Part shown: positions 1-7,161 of the stretch, piece after piece
Layout of the letters: each line of letters opens with the position of its first letter
How positions within the stretch are numbered: the stretch's first letter is position 1
Source of the DNA: Ventricola sp017626895
GTDB taxonomy: Bacteria > Bacillota > Clostridia > Christensenellales > Aristaeellaceae
Length of the DNA stretch: 12,464 nt
Assembly (NCBI GenBank): GCA_017626895.1
Contig: JAGAHV010000286.1
Span: 1 to 12,464, forward strand
Reading direction: 5' to 3'
Position numbers and translations under genes: made by a program
The notes under the pieces: model-generated
Seen by the model: only the letters and a program-made list of their open reading frames with translations
Databases searched by the model: none
What the model was told of the DNA's origin: nothing

Positions 1-39
1 CAGAAACCCGCTGCCATCAACGCGCCAGACCAGACGCAC
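1..39 (-). CDS. Possible start of an ECF transporter ATPase gene (partial, runs off window)
   Basis: After the stop of the S-component gene, the minus strand stays open to the window edge from a GTG at 39-37 and reads VRLVWRVDGSGFL (M at the first position if used as start). Only 13 codons are visible and there is no clear Shine-Dalgarno. The call rests mainly on context, because UPF0397 S components are commonly followed by the energising ATPase and the transmembrane T component of an ECF importer. An ATG nearer the window edge is an alternative start, and the stretch could simply be non-coding. Confidence 0.2.
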   Translation of the reverse strand, partial: MRLVWRVDGSGFL

Positions 40-48
40 CGGGCACTG

Positions 49-588
49 TCACAGAGGATCATCCGGCGGATTTCCCTGCCGCACGGTGGCCACAACCAGG
101 CAAAGTACCGTGCCGGTCAGTACTGTTGTGACCATGTGCGTGATGCCCGTGGCCAGTCCATGCCAAAAGGCCTCCTCCGGCGGTTTCCCGTAAAGGAAAA
201 TATCGAGGCAGGGAGCGGCCAGAAACCAGGCGGCTGCATGTGCCGCCAGCTGGAAGCCGGCGAAAATCAGGAGATCCCTGGCCGACAGTTCGCCTTTTTC
301 GATCCCCAGCATGCCGCAGAGCTGACCGGCCAGTATCCCGTATATGCCGGCGGGCAGGACCCGGCTTAAGAGGATTCCGCCGGTACTGAGATCCAGCAGC
401 AACTGGCCCAAAAAGCCGGTCAGGCCGCCGGCTGCCGAGCCGGACAGGGCCGCCAGTACGGCCAGAACGGCAAACTGCATGGTCAAAAAAGTGCCCGGCA
501 CCGGTCCGGGAATGGCCGCAAAGCGTCCCAGAAGATAATACAGGCCAATTCCCACGGCCATGATCACGACGGTCTTTGCGTATCTCAT
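49..588 (-). CDS. UPF0397 family ECF transporter S component (membrane substrate-binding subunit)
   Basis: This 179-residue, very hydrophobic protein has about five to six predicted membrane segments. It matches the UPF0397 pattern throughout: an N-terminal KTVV..AVGIGLYYLLGRF helix, the IPGPVPGT loop, the MQFAVLAVLAALSG segment, GFLGQLLLDLS (residues about 58-68), and the late AAPCLDIFLYGKPPEEAF region (about 124-141). S components bind a vitamin or other micronutrient and dock on a shared ATPase/T-protein module to form an ECF importer; the ligand of this family is not assigned from sequence. The ATG at 588-586 overlaps the TGA of the upstream UPF0178 gene by four bases, so the two are probably translationally coupled. 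No ATPase or T gene lies in the window, but they could follow directly beyond position 1. I see no terminator between the stop codon and the window edge. Confidence 0.85.
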   Translation of the reverse strand: MRYAKTVVIMAVGIGLYYLLGRFAAIPGPVPGTFLTMQFAVLAVLAALSGSAAGGLTGFLGQLLLDLSTGGILLSRVLPAGIYGILAGQLCGMLGIEKGELSARDLLIFAGFQLAAHAAAWFLAAPCLDIFLYGKPPEEAFWHGLATGITHMVTTVLTGTVLCLVVATVRQGNPPDDPL

Positions 589-1046
589 CTGTCTGCTTCC
601 TCCTCCATGCTGGTCTTTTCCCGGAGCAGCCGCTCAAGACTTTCCCGGAGACGGCGGTCATCCTCCTCCGTCCGCCGGGCCGGTCCCCGCAGATGTTTGC
701 CACTTCGCCGGGCTTTTCCGGCCAGATGGCGGTCCATCAGGAGCCCCGAAATATTCTCATCCGTGTACTGCTTCCCGGAGGGATTGAGGGCATACGCACC
801 TTTTCCCAGCGCCAGTGCCGCCACACCATAATCCTGCGTGATGACAAGATCCCCGCGGCTGCACCGGTTCACCAGCGCAAGGTCCACTGCGTCCCTGCCC
901 GAGGCCACCGTTACAATGCGGCTGGTGTCAGAGGTCAGTACATGGTGCTCATCGCAAAGCAGCACCACCGGCACATGGAAGGCCGCGGCAGTGGCCTCAA
1001 TCATTCGAATTGCCGGGCAGGCATCTGCATCGACATAAAGTGTCAT
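585..1046 (-). CDS. UPF0178 (YaiI/YqxD, DUF188) family protein
   Basis: This 153-residue soluble protein carries the family hallmarks: the N-terminal strand with VDADACP (residues 5-11), ASGRDAVDLALVN (48-60), GDLVITQDYGVAALAL (65-80), the NPSGKQYTDENI segment (88-99), and the C-terminal HLRGPARRTEEDD (118-130). The acidic residues at 6, 8, 52 and 72 are placed as in the NYN/PIN-like nuclease fold to which this family is related, but no reaction is established, so it remains a conserved protein of unknown function. It is the first gene of a minus-strand pair and ends in an ATGA overlap with the S-component gene. The Shine-Dalgarno is weak (only an A/G-rich AAAGAAA). A plausible promoter sits about 75 bp upstream, divergent from the importer promoter. 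Length is normal for the family. Confidence 0.9.
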   Translation of the reverse strand: MTLYVDADACPAIRMIEATAAAFHVPVVLLCDEHHVLTSDTSRIVTVASGRDAVDLALVNRCSRGDLVITQDYGVAALALGKGAYALNPSGKQYTDENISGLLMDRHLAGKARRSGKHLRGPARRTEEDDRRLRESLERLLREKTSMEEEADR

Positions 1047-1118
1047 TTTCTTTTATGTAACTCCCGTTTTGTCCTGTTTTGCCAAAGGCCGGAGCATCCG
1101 GACCTGCGCAGCCCGGTC

Positions 1119-1147
1119 AGTATACCATTTGTCGGGGTTTTAAGCAA
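1119..1147 (-). promoter_or_regulatory. Predicted sigma-A promoter for the UPF0178/UPF0397 pair
   Basis: On the minus strand, TTGCTT (plus coordinates 1142-1147) and TATACT (1119-1124) are separated by 17 bases, and TGG directly precedes the -10 as an extended -10 element. Transcription would start near 1112 and leave a leader of about 66 nt before the ATG at 1046. The -10 is good and the -35 only half-matching. This promoter is divergent from the importer promoter at 1203-1231. Confidence 0.5.
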
Positions 1148-1202
1148 ACCGCCGCCGGCTGCGATGATGCCGCGTCACTGCGGCAGTACGGAAAATTCAG
1201 AC

Positions 1203-1231
1203 TTGACGAATTGTTGCCTTCCCAATATAAT
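1203..1231 (+). promoter_or_regulatory. Near-consensus sigma-A promoter of the importer operon
   Basis: TTGACG at 1203-1208 and a perfect TATAAT at 1226-1231 are separated by exactly 17 bases. The predicted start point is about 1238, giving a 5' leader of about 36 nt to the ATG at 1274. Eleven of twelve consensus positions match, the best promoter I found in the window. No obvious operator palindrome overlaps it, so strong constitutive or activator-independent expression is likely unless a repressor site was missed. Confidence 0.8.
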
Positions 1232-1273
1232 CAAAAGGAAATTTTTAGCGAAGGGTACCTGAGGAGCGTAAAG

Positions 1274-2200
1274 ATGAACGATAAGTTTCTTACATACCTG
1301 TTGAAACGGTTCCTGATGGCACTGCTGACCATCTTTCTGGTCATCGCCATCACCTTTTTTGTCATGCATGCCATTCCGGCAAGCCCGTTCAGTTCGGAAA
1401 AAGCCAAAAGTGATGCGGTTATCGCCGCGCTCGAGGCCAAATACGGGTTTGACAAACCGGTTCCGGTTCAGTTTATGAACTACCTGTGGAACATCCTCCA
1501 CGGCGACTTCGGCCTCTCCACCGGCTGGGTGGGCAATACGGTCATTGATCTCATTATCGGCGGCTTTTCCTATTCCGCCCGAATCGGCCTGACCGCCGGG
1601 GTCATCGCCCTGGTTTTCGGCGTCATTCTGGGTTCCATGGCCGCCCTTCAGCGGGGAAAACTGCTGGATAAGGTCATCCAGGTCATTACCACCGCGCTGG
1701 TGGCCATGCCCAGTTTTGTTCTGGCCACCATATTGCTGCTTGTTTTTGCCCTGCAGCTGGGCTGGCTTCCCTCCATGGGCAATCAGCCGGGCGGCCTCAT
1801 CCTCCCCGTCATCTCCCTCTCCCTCTACCCCATGGCCTACGTCACCCGCCTGCAGCGCTCCTCCATGCTGGATGTGCTGGGACAGGATTATATCCGGACC
1901 GCCCGGGCCAAGGGCGTCAAACGCAGCAAGGTCATTTTCAAGCATGCACTCAAGAATACGCTGACCCCGGTCATTACCTATGCCGGCCCCATGATGGCCT
2001 ACATTCTGACCGGTTCCATGGTGGTTGAGAACATCTTCTCCGTTCCCGGTCTTGGACGGCTGTTTACCAACAGCATGCTTCGCACCGACTACATGATGAT
2101 CATGGGCGTCACCATTTTCCTGGCCACCATCATTATCATGATGAACTTCATTGCCGATATCCTGTACAAAGTGGTCGATCCCCGTATTGATCTGGCCTGA
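1274..2200 (+). CDS. ABC importer permease, OppB/DppB family
   Basis: This 308-residue integral membrane subunit belongs to a peptide-type (Opp/Dpp) ABC importer. I chose the ATG at 1274 because it has a GAGGAG Shine-Dalgarno at 1261-1266 with seven bases of spacing and gives the family's usual N-terminus (LTYLLKRFLMALLTIFLVIAITFFVMHAIP). The frame is open further upstream to 1079, but that part overlaps the promoter and looks non-coding. Landmarks are the first membrane helix (about 10-32), the periplasmic-side segment with YGFDKPVPVQF and GDFGLS (57-82), and the EAA loop YIRTARAKGVKRSKVIFKHA (206-225), which contacts the ATPase. Five further hydrophobic spans lead to the typical ending VDPRIDL. 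It is the first gene of a five-gene operon and forms the translocation channel with the next gene's product. The family includes transporters for peptides, nickel and some oligosaccharides. Confidence 0.93.
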   Translation: MNDKFLTYLLKRFLMALLTIFLVIAITFFVMHAIPASPFSSEKAKSDAVIAALEAKYGFDKPVPVQFMNYLWNILHGDFGLSTGWVGNTVIDLIIGGFSYSARIGLTAGVIALVFGVILGSMAALQRGKLLDKVIQVITTALVAMPSFVLATILLLVFALQLGWLPSMGNQPGGLILPVISLSLYPMAYVTRLQRSSMLDVLGQDYIRTARAKGVKRSKVIFKHALKNTLTPVITYAGPMMAYILTGSMVVENIFSVPGLGRLFTNSMLRTDYMMIMGVTIFLATIIIMMNFIADILYKVVDPRIDLA

Positions 2201-2227
2201 GTCAAGACATGGAATAGAGGAAAGCAT

Positions 2228-3271
2228 ATGTCTGAAAATCGAAAGTTTAAAAATCCGCTGAGTCTGCAGGTGGACCCGAATCTGTTTGAAAAGGCGACAG
2301 AGGAGGAAAAAGCCCAGCAGGTAACCATGCGTGAATCCGTCTCCTTCATGCGGGACGCCATGCGCCGCCTGCGCAAAAATCATATCGCCATGATTTCCCT
2401 GGCCGTCATCGTGATCATCATGCTGATCGCCTTCATCGTCCCCAATTTCTACCCCTATACCTATACCAAGCAGGATGTTACCGCCCAGAATCTGGCCCCG
2501 TTCCAGTACAGTGCCAAGGAACAGGCCAAGATTGACAAGGGCTTCAAGGTTTTCCCGCACATCATGGGCACGGATGCCCTGGGCCGTGACTACGCCATCC
2601 GCGTCATCTACGGCACACGGATCTCCCTTCTGGTCGGCATCTTCTCCGCCCTGATCGTCATTGTCATCGGCATCATCTACGGGTCCATTTCCGGCTACTT
2701 CGGCGGAAAGGTGGACATGATCATGATGCGCATCGTGGATATCATTTATTCACTGCCGGATGTCCTCATCGTCATCCTGCTTTCCGTGGCCATCAAGGAC
2801 TGGGTGTCCACCTCCAATAATCCCCTCATTTCCCGCCTCGGCGCCGGCATGGTGTCCATCTTCATCGTCTTCGGCCTCCTCTACTGGGTCTCCATGGCCA
2901 GGCAGGTGCGCGGACAGATCCTCTCCATCAAGGAGCAGGAATATGTCCTGGCTTCAAAGGCCATTGGCGCCTCTCCCGCCCGGATCATCCTCAAGCACAT
3001 GATCCCCAACTGCGTCTCGGTTATCATCATCATCGCTGCCATGCAGATCCCCAGCGCCATCTTTACCGAAAGCTTCCTCAGCTTCCTGGGTCTGGGCGTC
3101 TCCATTCCCATGCCCTCTCTGGGCTCCCTCGCATCGGATGCCCGGACCGGCCTGCGTTCCTACCCCTATCAGCTGATTTTCCCTGCTCTTTCCATTTTCC
3201 TCATTGTTCTCTCCTTCAATCTGCTGGGAAACGGCCTCAGGGATGCCTTTGATCCCAAGCTGCGCTCATAA
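2228..3271 (+). CDS. ABC importer permease, OppC/DppC family
   Basis: This 347-residue second permease subunit starts 27 bases after the first permease, with an AGAGG-type Shine-Dalgarno just upstream of the ATG. It has a hydrophilic N-terminal tail of about 50 residues typical of OppC, a first membrane helix at about 53-72 and a large external loop (about 73-125) ending in the hallmark GTDALGRD (114-121). Five more membrane spans follow, with the EAA coupling loop EYVLASKAIGASPARIILKH (238-257) and the signature ESFLSFLGLGV (281-291). The end, LLGNGLRDAFDPKLR, is the usual OppC/DppC ending. The somewhat long N-terminal tail and external loop favour an oligopeptide-type rather than a dipeptide-type system, but substrate cannot be read from the permease. 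Confidence 0.93.
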   Translation: MSENRKFKNPLSLQVDPNLFEKATEEEKAQQVTMRESVSFMRDAMRRLRKNHIAMISLAVIVIIMLIAFIVPNFYPYTYTKQDVTAQNLAPFQYSAKEQAKIDKGFKVFPHIMGTDALGRDYAIRVIYGTRISLLVGIFSALIVIVIGIIYGSISGYFGGKVDMIMMRIVDIIYSLPDVLIVILLSVAIKDWVSTSNNPLISRLGAGMVSIFIVFGLLYWVSMARQVRGQILSIKEQEYVLASKAIGASPARIILKHMIPNCVSVIIIIAAMQIPSAIFTESFLSFLGLGVSIPMPSLGSLASDARTGLRSYPYQLIFPALSIFLIVLSFNLLGNGLRDAFDPKLRS

Positions 3272-3289
3272 GGAAGGGAGGACAAAACG

Positions 3290-4312
3290 ATGAGTATGCT
3301 TGAAGTGAAAGACCTTCATACCTCTTTTTTCACTCCTTCCGGTGAGGTCAAGGCCGTCAACGGCCTGTCGTTTAACCTGGAAAAGGGCAAGGTGCTGGGC
3401 ATCGTCGGGGAAAGCGGCAGCGGCAAGTCCGTCACCGCCTATTCCATCCTGCAGATCCTGACCCATCCGGGCCGGATCGTCTCCGGCTCCATTAAGCTGC
3501 ACGGCCAGGAACTGGTGGGCCTCTCGGATGAGGAAATGCGCAAAATCCGCGGAAACAAGATCAGCATCATCTTCCAGGACCCCATGACCAGCCTCAATCC
3601 CACCTTTACCATCGGCAACCAGCTGATGGAGGCCATCTTGCTGCATACGGACCGGACCCGGGAACAGGCCAAGCAGCGTGCCGTTGAAATGCTGAATCTG
3701 GTCGGCATCTCGGAGCCGGAAAAGCGGCTTGAGCAGTATGCCTTTGAGCTTTCCGGCGGCATGCGTCAGCGCGTCATGATCGCCATGGCCATGGCCTGTG
3801 AACCGGATGTGCTCATTGCGGATGAGCCCACCACCGCCCTGGATGTCACCATTCAGGCACAGATTCTGGAACTCATGCTGCGCCTGCAGAAAGAGCTGGG
3901 AATGGCCATCATCATGATCACCCACGACATGGGCGTCATCGCCCAGATCTGCGACGAGGTCATCGTCATGTACGCCGGCGGCGTCTGCGAGCGGGGAACC
4001 ACAGATGAGATTTTCTACCATCCCATGCACGAATACACCCGGGGACTCATGCGTTCCATTCCGCGCATGAACGACGATGAGAAAAACCGTCTGATCCCCA
4101 TCACGGGCACCCCCATCGACCTACTCAACATGCCGAAGGGCTGTCCGTTTGCTCCCCGCTGTGATGCGGCCATGAAGATCTGTCTTCAGGAAAAACCAAA
4201 GGAATACTGGGTAGGACGGGATCATCTGTCCGCCTGCTGGATGAATGTCAAGGAGAATCGCTGTTACGCAGAGCGTCCGGAAGCTGAGGAGGAGGTGAAT
4301 GGCCGTGAGTGA
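3290..4312 (+). CDS. ABC importer ATPase, OppD/DppD family
   Basis: This 340-residue cytoplasmic ATPase is complete in all motifs: Walker A GESGSGKS (40-47), Q-loop Q96 in FQDPMTSLNP, signature LSGGMRQR (154-161), Walker B VLIADEP (174-180) with catalytic E179, D-loop ALDV, and H-loop H212. After the core comes the oligopeptide-type C-terminal extension with CPFAPRC and further cysteines (C285, C291, C298, C316). In a bacterial DppD homologue this four-cysteine pattern has been reported to hold an iron-sulfur cluster, so one is plausible here. The start is supported by GGGAGG at 3276-3281, eight bases before the ATG. It pairs with the next gene's product as a heterodimer under the two permeases. 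The last 14 bases overlap the next gene. Confidence 0.94.
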   Translation: MSMLEVKDLHTSFFTPSGEVKAVNGLSFNLEKGKVLGIVGESGSGKSVTAYSILQILTHPGRIVSGSIKLHGQELVGLSDEEMRKIRGNKISIIFQDPMTSLNPTFTIGNQLMEAILLHTDRTREQAKQRAVEMLNLVGISEPEKRLEQYAFELSGGMRQRVMIAMAMACEPDVLIADEPTTALDVTIQAQILELMLRLQKELGMAIIMITHDMGVIAQICDEVIVMYAGGVCERGTTDEIFYHPMHEYTRGLMRSIPRMNDDEKNRLIPITGTPIDLLNMPKGCPFAPRCDAAMKICLQEKPKEYWVGRDHLSACWMNVKENRCYAERPEAEEEVNGRE

Positions 4313-5279
4313 CAATCGCACAGCCCCGCTGGTTCAGGTTCGTCATCTCAAGCAGTATTTCCCCGTTTCCACCGGCCTCTTCACGAAAACCATGCTGAAA
4401 GCCGTGGACGATGTTTCCTTTGAAATTGAAAAGGGGGAAACCCTCGGCCTGGTGGGCGAAAGCGGCTGCGGCAAGACAACGGTCGGACGGACCATGCTGC
4501 ATCTGTACGAGCCCACGGAGGGCGAGATCTGGTTTGACGGAACAAAGATCGAAGGTGCCCGGGCACTGCACAATTACCGCCGCCGCGCCCAGATGGTGTT
4601 CCAGGATCCCTATTCCTCGCTCAACCCCCGCATGACGGTGGCCGACATCGTGGCGGAGCCCATTGATGTGCATCATCTCTGTCCGAATAAGAAAGCCCGG
4701 GAGGACCGTATTCGCGAGCTGATGAGTCTGGTAGGGCTCAATACCGAGCATGCCACCCGCTATGCCCACGAGTTTTCCGGCGGACAGCGGCAGCGCATTG
4801 GCATCGCCCGTGCCCTGGCCTCCCAGCCGGAGTTCATCGTCTGCGACGAGCCGGTTTCCGCTCTGGATGTATCCATTCAGGCACAGGTCATCAACATGCT
4901 TGAGGATCTCCAGCAGCGGCTGGGCCTGACCTACCTGTTCATCGCCCACGACATCAGCGTCGTCAAGCACATTTCAAACCGCATTGCGGTCATGTATCTG
5001 GGGCACATGATGGAGCTGGCCTCCTCCAATGAGCTGACCCATCATCCGCTGCATCCCTATACCATCTCGCTCATGAGCGCGGTTCCCCTTCCGGATCCGC
5101 GGGAGAGCCGCAAGCAGCAGCGCATCGTGCTGGAGGGAGATGTTCCCAGTCCCCTCAAGATGCCCAGCGGCTGTCCGTTCCGGACCCGCTGTTCCCGGGC
5201 AACGGAGGAATGCGCCCAAACCTGCCCGGCGATGAAAGAGGCGGCACCCGGTCATTTCGTCGCCTGTCATCACATCTGA
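4299..5279 (+). CDS. ABC importer ATPase, OppF/DppF family
   Basis: This 326-residue second ATPase has Walker A GESGCGKT (53-60), Q-loop Q102 in FQDPYSSLNP, signature FSGGQRQR (159-166), Walker B FIVCDEP (179-185) with E184, and H217. The N-terminal LKQYFPV stretch and the extra GLFTK segment before KAVDDVSF are typical of OppF rather than OppD. The C-terminal extension again carries a cysteine cluster (C292, C298, C305, C309, C323) that could ligate a metal or iron-sulfur cluster. The ATG lies inside the end of the previous gene (14-base overlap, different frame) behind AGGAGG at 4287-4292, so the two ATPases are probably made at equal levels by translational coupling. With the previous gene it powers import through the OppB/OppC-type channel. 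Confidence 0.94.
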   Translation: MAVSDNRTAPLVQVRHLKQYFPVSTGLFTKTMLKAVDDVSFEIEKGETLGLVGESGCGKTTVGRTMLHLYEPTEGEIWFDGTKIEGARALHNYRRRAQMVFQDPYSSLNPRMTVADIVAEPIDVHHLCPNKKAREDRIRELMSLVGLNTEHATRYAHEFSGGQRQRIGIARALASQPEFIVCDEPVSALDVSIQAQVINMLEDLQQRLGLTYLFIAHDISVVKHISNRIAVMYLGHMMELASSNELTHHPLHPYTISLMSAVPLPDPRESRKQQRIVLEGDVPSPLKMPSGCPFRTRCSRATEECAQTCPAMKEAAPGHFVACHHI

Positions 5280-5290
5280 TTCGTGTTCCC

Positions 5291-5302
5291 CGCCGAAAGG
5301 CG
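5291..5302 (+). other. Short GAAA-tetraloop hairpin before the solute-binding protein gene
   Basis: CGCC-GAAA-GGCG forms a four-pair stem with a GNRA-type loop in the 56-base gap between the second ATPase and the solute-binding protein gene. There is no T-run after it, so it is not a terminator. Small intercistronic hairpins of this kind often protect the downstream mRNA and help raise the level of the binding protein relative to the membrane subunits; that role is inference here. Confidence 0.3.
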
Positions 5303-5335
5303 TGAACAAATATAACAACTTATGGAGGAAAAACC

Positions 5336-7105
5336 ATGAAGAAATTTGTCGTCCTCATGATGGCACTGGTTCTCATGCTGAGTGTCATGTCCTTCGCATC
5401 CGCAGAAGGCGGCCAGGTCATCAAGCTCTTCCTTGGCGGCGGCACCCCGCTGTCCATGGATCCGGCTCTGAACAGCGCCTCTGCCGGCTCCAACATCATC
5501 CGCAGCGCCTTTGCAGGCCTGACCGGATTCCAGTACAATGAAGCCGGCGAACCGGTCATGGCACCGGAACTGGCCGAGTCCTATGAAGTTTCCGAAGACG
5601 GCCTCACCTACAGCTTCGTTCTGCGTGAGGGCCTCAAGTGGTCCGATGGCACCGATGCCACCGCCTCACAGATCAAGGCATCCTGGGAGCGCGCCGCCTC
5701 CGCCGAGCTCGGTGCGGACTATGGCTTCCTGTTTGATGTCATCTCCCGCAACGAAGACGGCACTCTGGCCATCGACGTGGATGATGCCGCCCGCACCTTC
5801 GTCGTGCATCTCCCGCAGCCCTGCGCCTACTTCCTCGACCTGTGCGCATTCGTTCCGTTCTACCCGGTCCGCGTGGATCTGGCAGACAACGAGGGCATCT
5901 GGGCGACCAATCCTGAGACCTATGTGGGCCTCGGCGCCTTCAAGATGACCAAGTATGCGGTCGATGATGTCATCGTTTTCGAGAAGAACCCCTACTACTG
6001 GAATGCAGACGCCGTCAAGCTGGCCGGCATCGAGTTCTACCTCTCTGAGGACAACACCGCTATCCTGACCGCGTATGAGAACAACACCGTTCAGTACATT
6101 CAGTCCATCTCCTCCTCCGAGTATGATCGTCTGAATGCCACCTATCCGGGCGAGCTGGAGTTCTATCCGACGCTGGGCACCTATTACATCCTGTTCAACG
6201 TCTACAAGGACCTGAGCCCCGCTGCCAAGCAGCTCACCGTTCAGGAGCAGAGCAAGGCCCGTTTCGCTCTTGGCCAGCTGGTCAACCGCGACGAGATCGT
6301 CACCTATGTCACCAAGGGCGGCGAAGTGGCCGCAACCGGCTTCTTCCCCAAGGAGCTCTCCGATGGTCTCAATGCCGACGTCCGCGCCAGTGCTGATTAC
6401 GGCACCTGGTACACCGGCACCAACGAGCTCTCCGATGTCAACCCCGACCTGACCGTGGACCAGGTGGAAGCCCTGCAGACCCTGGTTGACCTCGGCTATC
6501 CGCACACCGGCACCATCGAGGCCGGCGACATCAAGTTCACCGACTTCCCGTCCATCGAGTTCGCGTTCAACAACAGCGGCAACAACGCCCTGATCATCCA
6601 GTATGTTCAGGAGACCTGGAACCGCTTCGGCATCACCGGCGTGGTCAATCAGGAAGCCTGGGCTACCCTGCAGACCAAGCTGAAGGCCGGCGACGCAGAG
6701 GCCGCACGTATGGGATGGATTGCTGACTTCAACGATGTTGTCAACTTCCTCGAGATCTTCATCTCCAACTCCGGCAACAACTATCCGCGTCTTGGCCGCG
6801 AAATCGGCGATTACACCCGCAACAGCGAGGTTACCAAGGACGCCGGCATGGGTGCTTACTGGGGCATGGACGGCGACAAGACCTGGGCCGATGCCTATGA
6901 TGCTCTGGTCGACGCCATCAAGGCCGCTACCGATCCTGCCGAGCGCGCCAAGCTGGCCGCTGAGGCTGAGAAAGTCCTCATGGCTACCGGCGGCGTGAAC
7001 CCGCTCTACTACTACACCACCGCTCAGATGCTCAAGCCGAACGTGCACAACGTAATCCGTCTTGCCACCGGCGACGTCATTTGGAACTACGCATATATGG
7101 ACTGA
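5336..7105 (+). CDS. Extracellular solute-binding protein, family 5 (OppA/DppA type)
   Basis: This 589-residue binding protein captures substrate outside the membrane and delivers it to the OppBC-type channel. It has a clear signal peptide (MKKFVVLMMALVLMLSVMSF, then ASA with likely cleavage after residue 23). There is no cysteine in the signal region, so no lipoprotein anchor. SBP_bac_5 landmarks are GGTPLSMDPALNSASAGSNI (35-54), the FAGLTGF segment, APELAESYEVSEDGLTYSFV (76-95), LREGLKWSDG (96-105), FEKNPYYWN (215-223), MGWIADFNDVVNFLEIF (459-475) and the C-terminal PLYYYTTAQMLKPNVHNV. The only two cysteines (C163, C170) are close enough to form a disulfide. GGAGG precedes the ATG by seven bases. 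Length and the SEDGLTYSF block favour an oligopeptide-type protein, but related proteins bind oligosaccharides. It is the last gene of the operon and ends just before a strong terminator. Confidence 0.92.
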   Translation: MKKFVVLMMALVLMLSVMSFASAEGGQVIKLFLGGGTPLSMDPALNSASAGSNIIRSAFAGLTGFQYNEAGEPVMAPELAESYEVSEDGLTYSFVLREGLKWSDGTDATASQIKASWERAASAELGADYGFLFDVISRNEDGTLAIDVDDAARTFVVHLPQPCAYFLDLCAFVPFYPVRVDLADNEGIWATNPETYVGLGAFKMTKYAVDDVIVFEKNPYYWNADAVKLAGIEFYLSEDNTAILTAYENNTVQYIQSISSSEYDRLNATYPGELEFYPTLGTYYILFNVYKDLSPAAKQLTVQEQSKARFALGQLVNRDEIVTYVTKGGEVAATGFFPKELSDGLNADVRASADYGTWYTGTNELSDVNPDLTVDQVEALQTLVDLGYPHTGTIEAGDIKFTDFPSIEFAFNNSGNNALIIQYVQETWNRFGITGVVNQEAWATLQTKLKAGDAEAARMGWIADFNDVVNFLEIFISNSGNNYPRLGREIGDYTRNSEVTKDAGMGAYWGMDGDKTWADAYDALVDAIKAATDPAERAKLAAEAEKVLMATGGVNPLYYYTTAQMLKPNVHNVIRLATGDVIWNYAYMD

Positions 7106-7125
7106 TCACCGAACATGGACAATAC

Positions 7126-7157
7126 AAAGGCACAGAGCCGGCGCTCTGTGCCTTTTT
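7126..7157 (+). terminator. Strong intrinsic terminator of the importer operon
   Basis: AAAGGCACAGAGC (7126-7138) and its exact reverse complement (7143-7155) form a perfect 13-pair stem with a four-base CGGC loop, and the stem end merges into five T residues (7153-7157). It lies 20 bases after the binding-protein stop. On the minus strand the stem is followed only by TTTGTATTG, so it may also act, more weakly, on the convergent esterase gene that ends at 7162. Confidence 0.93.
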
Positions 7158-7161
7158 CATA

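Noticed and set aside
576..1262. Plus-strand open frame (228 codons) crossing the UPF0178 gene and the importer promoter
   Set aside because: It overlaps a clear family member on the other strand and runs through the promoter; composition is not protein-like.
1079..1273. N-terminal extension of the first permease to an ATG at 1079
   Set aside because: It would contain the TTGACG/TATAAT promoter, adds a non-hydrophobic sequence absent from the family, and the ATG at 1274 has a good Shine-Dalgarno.
1175..2560. Minus-strand open frame (461 codons) opposite the two permease genes
   Set aside because: The translation is a Gly/Asp/His-rich sequence without recognisable motifs, mirroring hydrophobic permease codons; the permeases on the plus strand are certain.
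5311..5316. TATAAC as a -10 of a private promoter for the solute-binding protein gene
   Set aside because: There is no -35 at the right distance (CCCCGC there), and the start point would fall inside the Shine-Dalgarno.
5666..7048. Minus-strand open frame (460 codons) opposite the solute-binding protein gene
   Set aside because: It is antisense to a confident SBP_bac_5 gene, has no motifs, and no Shine-Dalgarno was evident.
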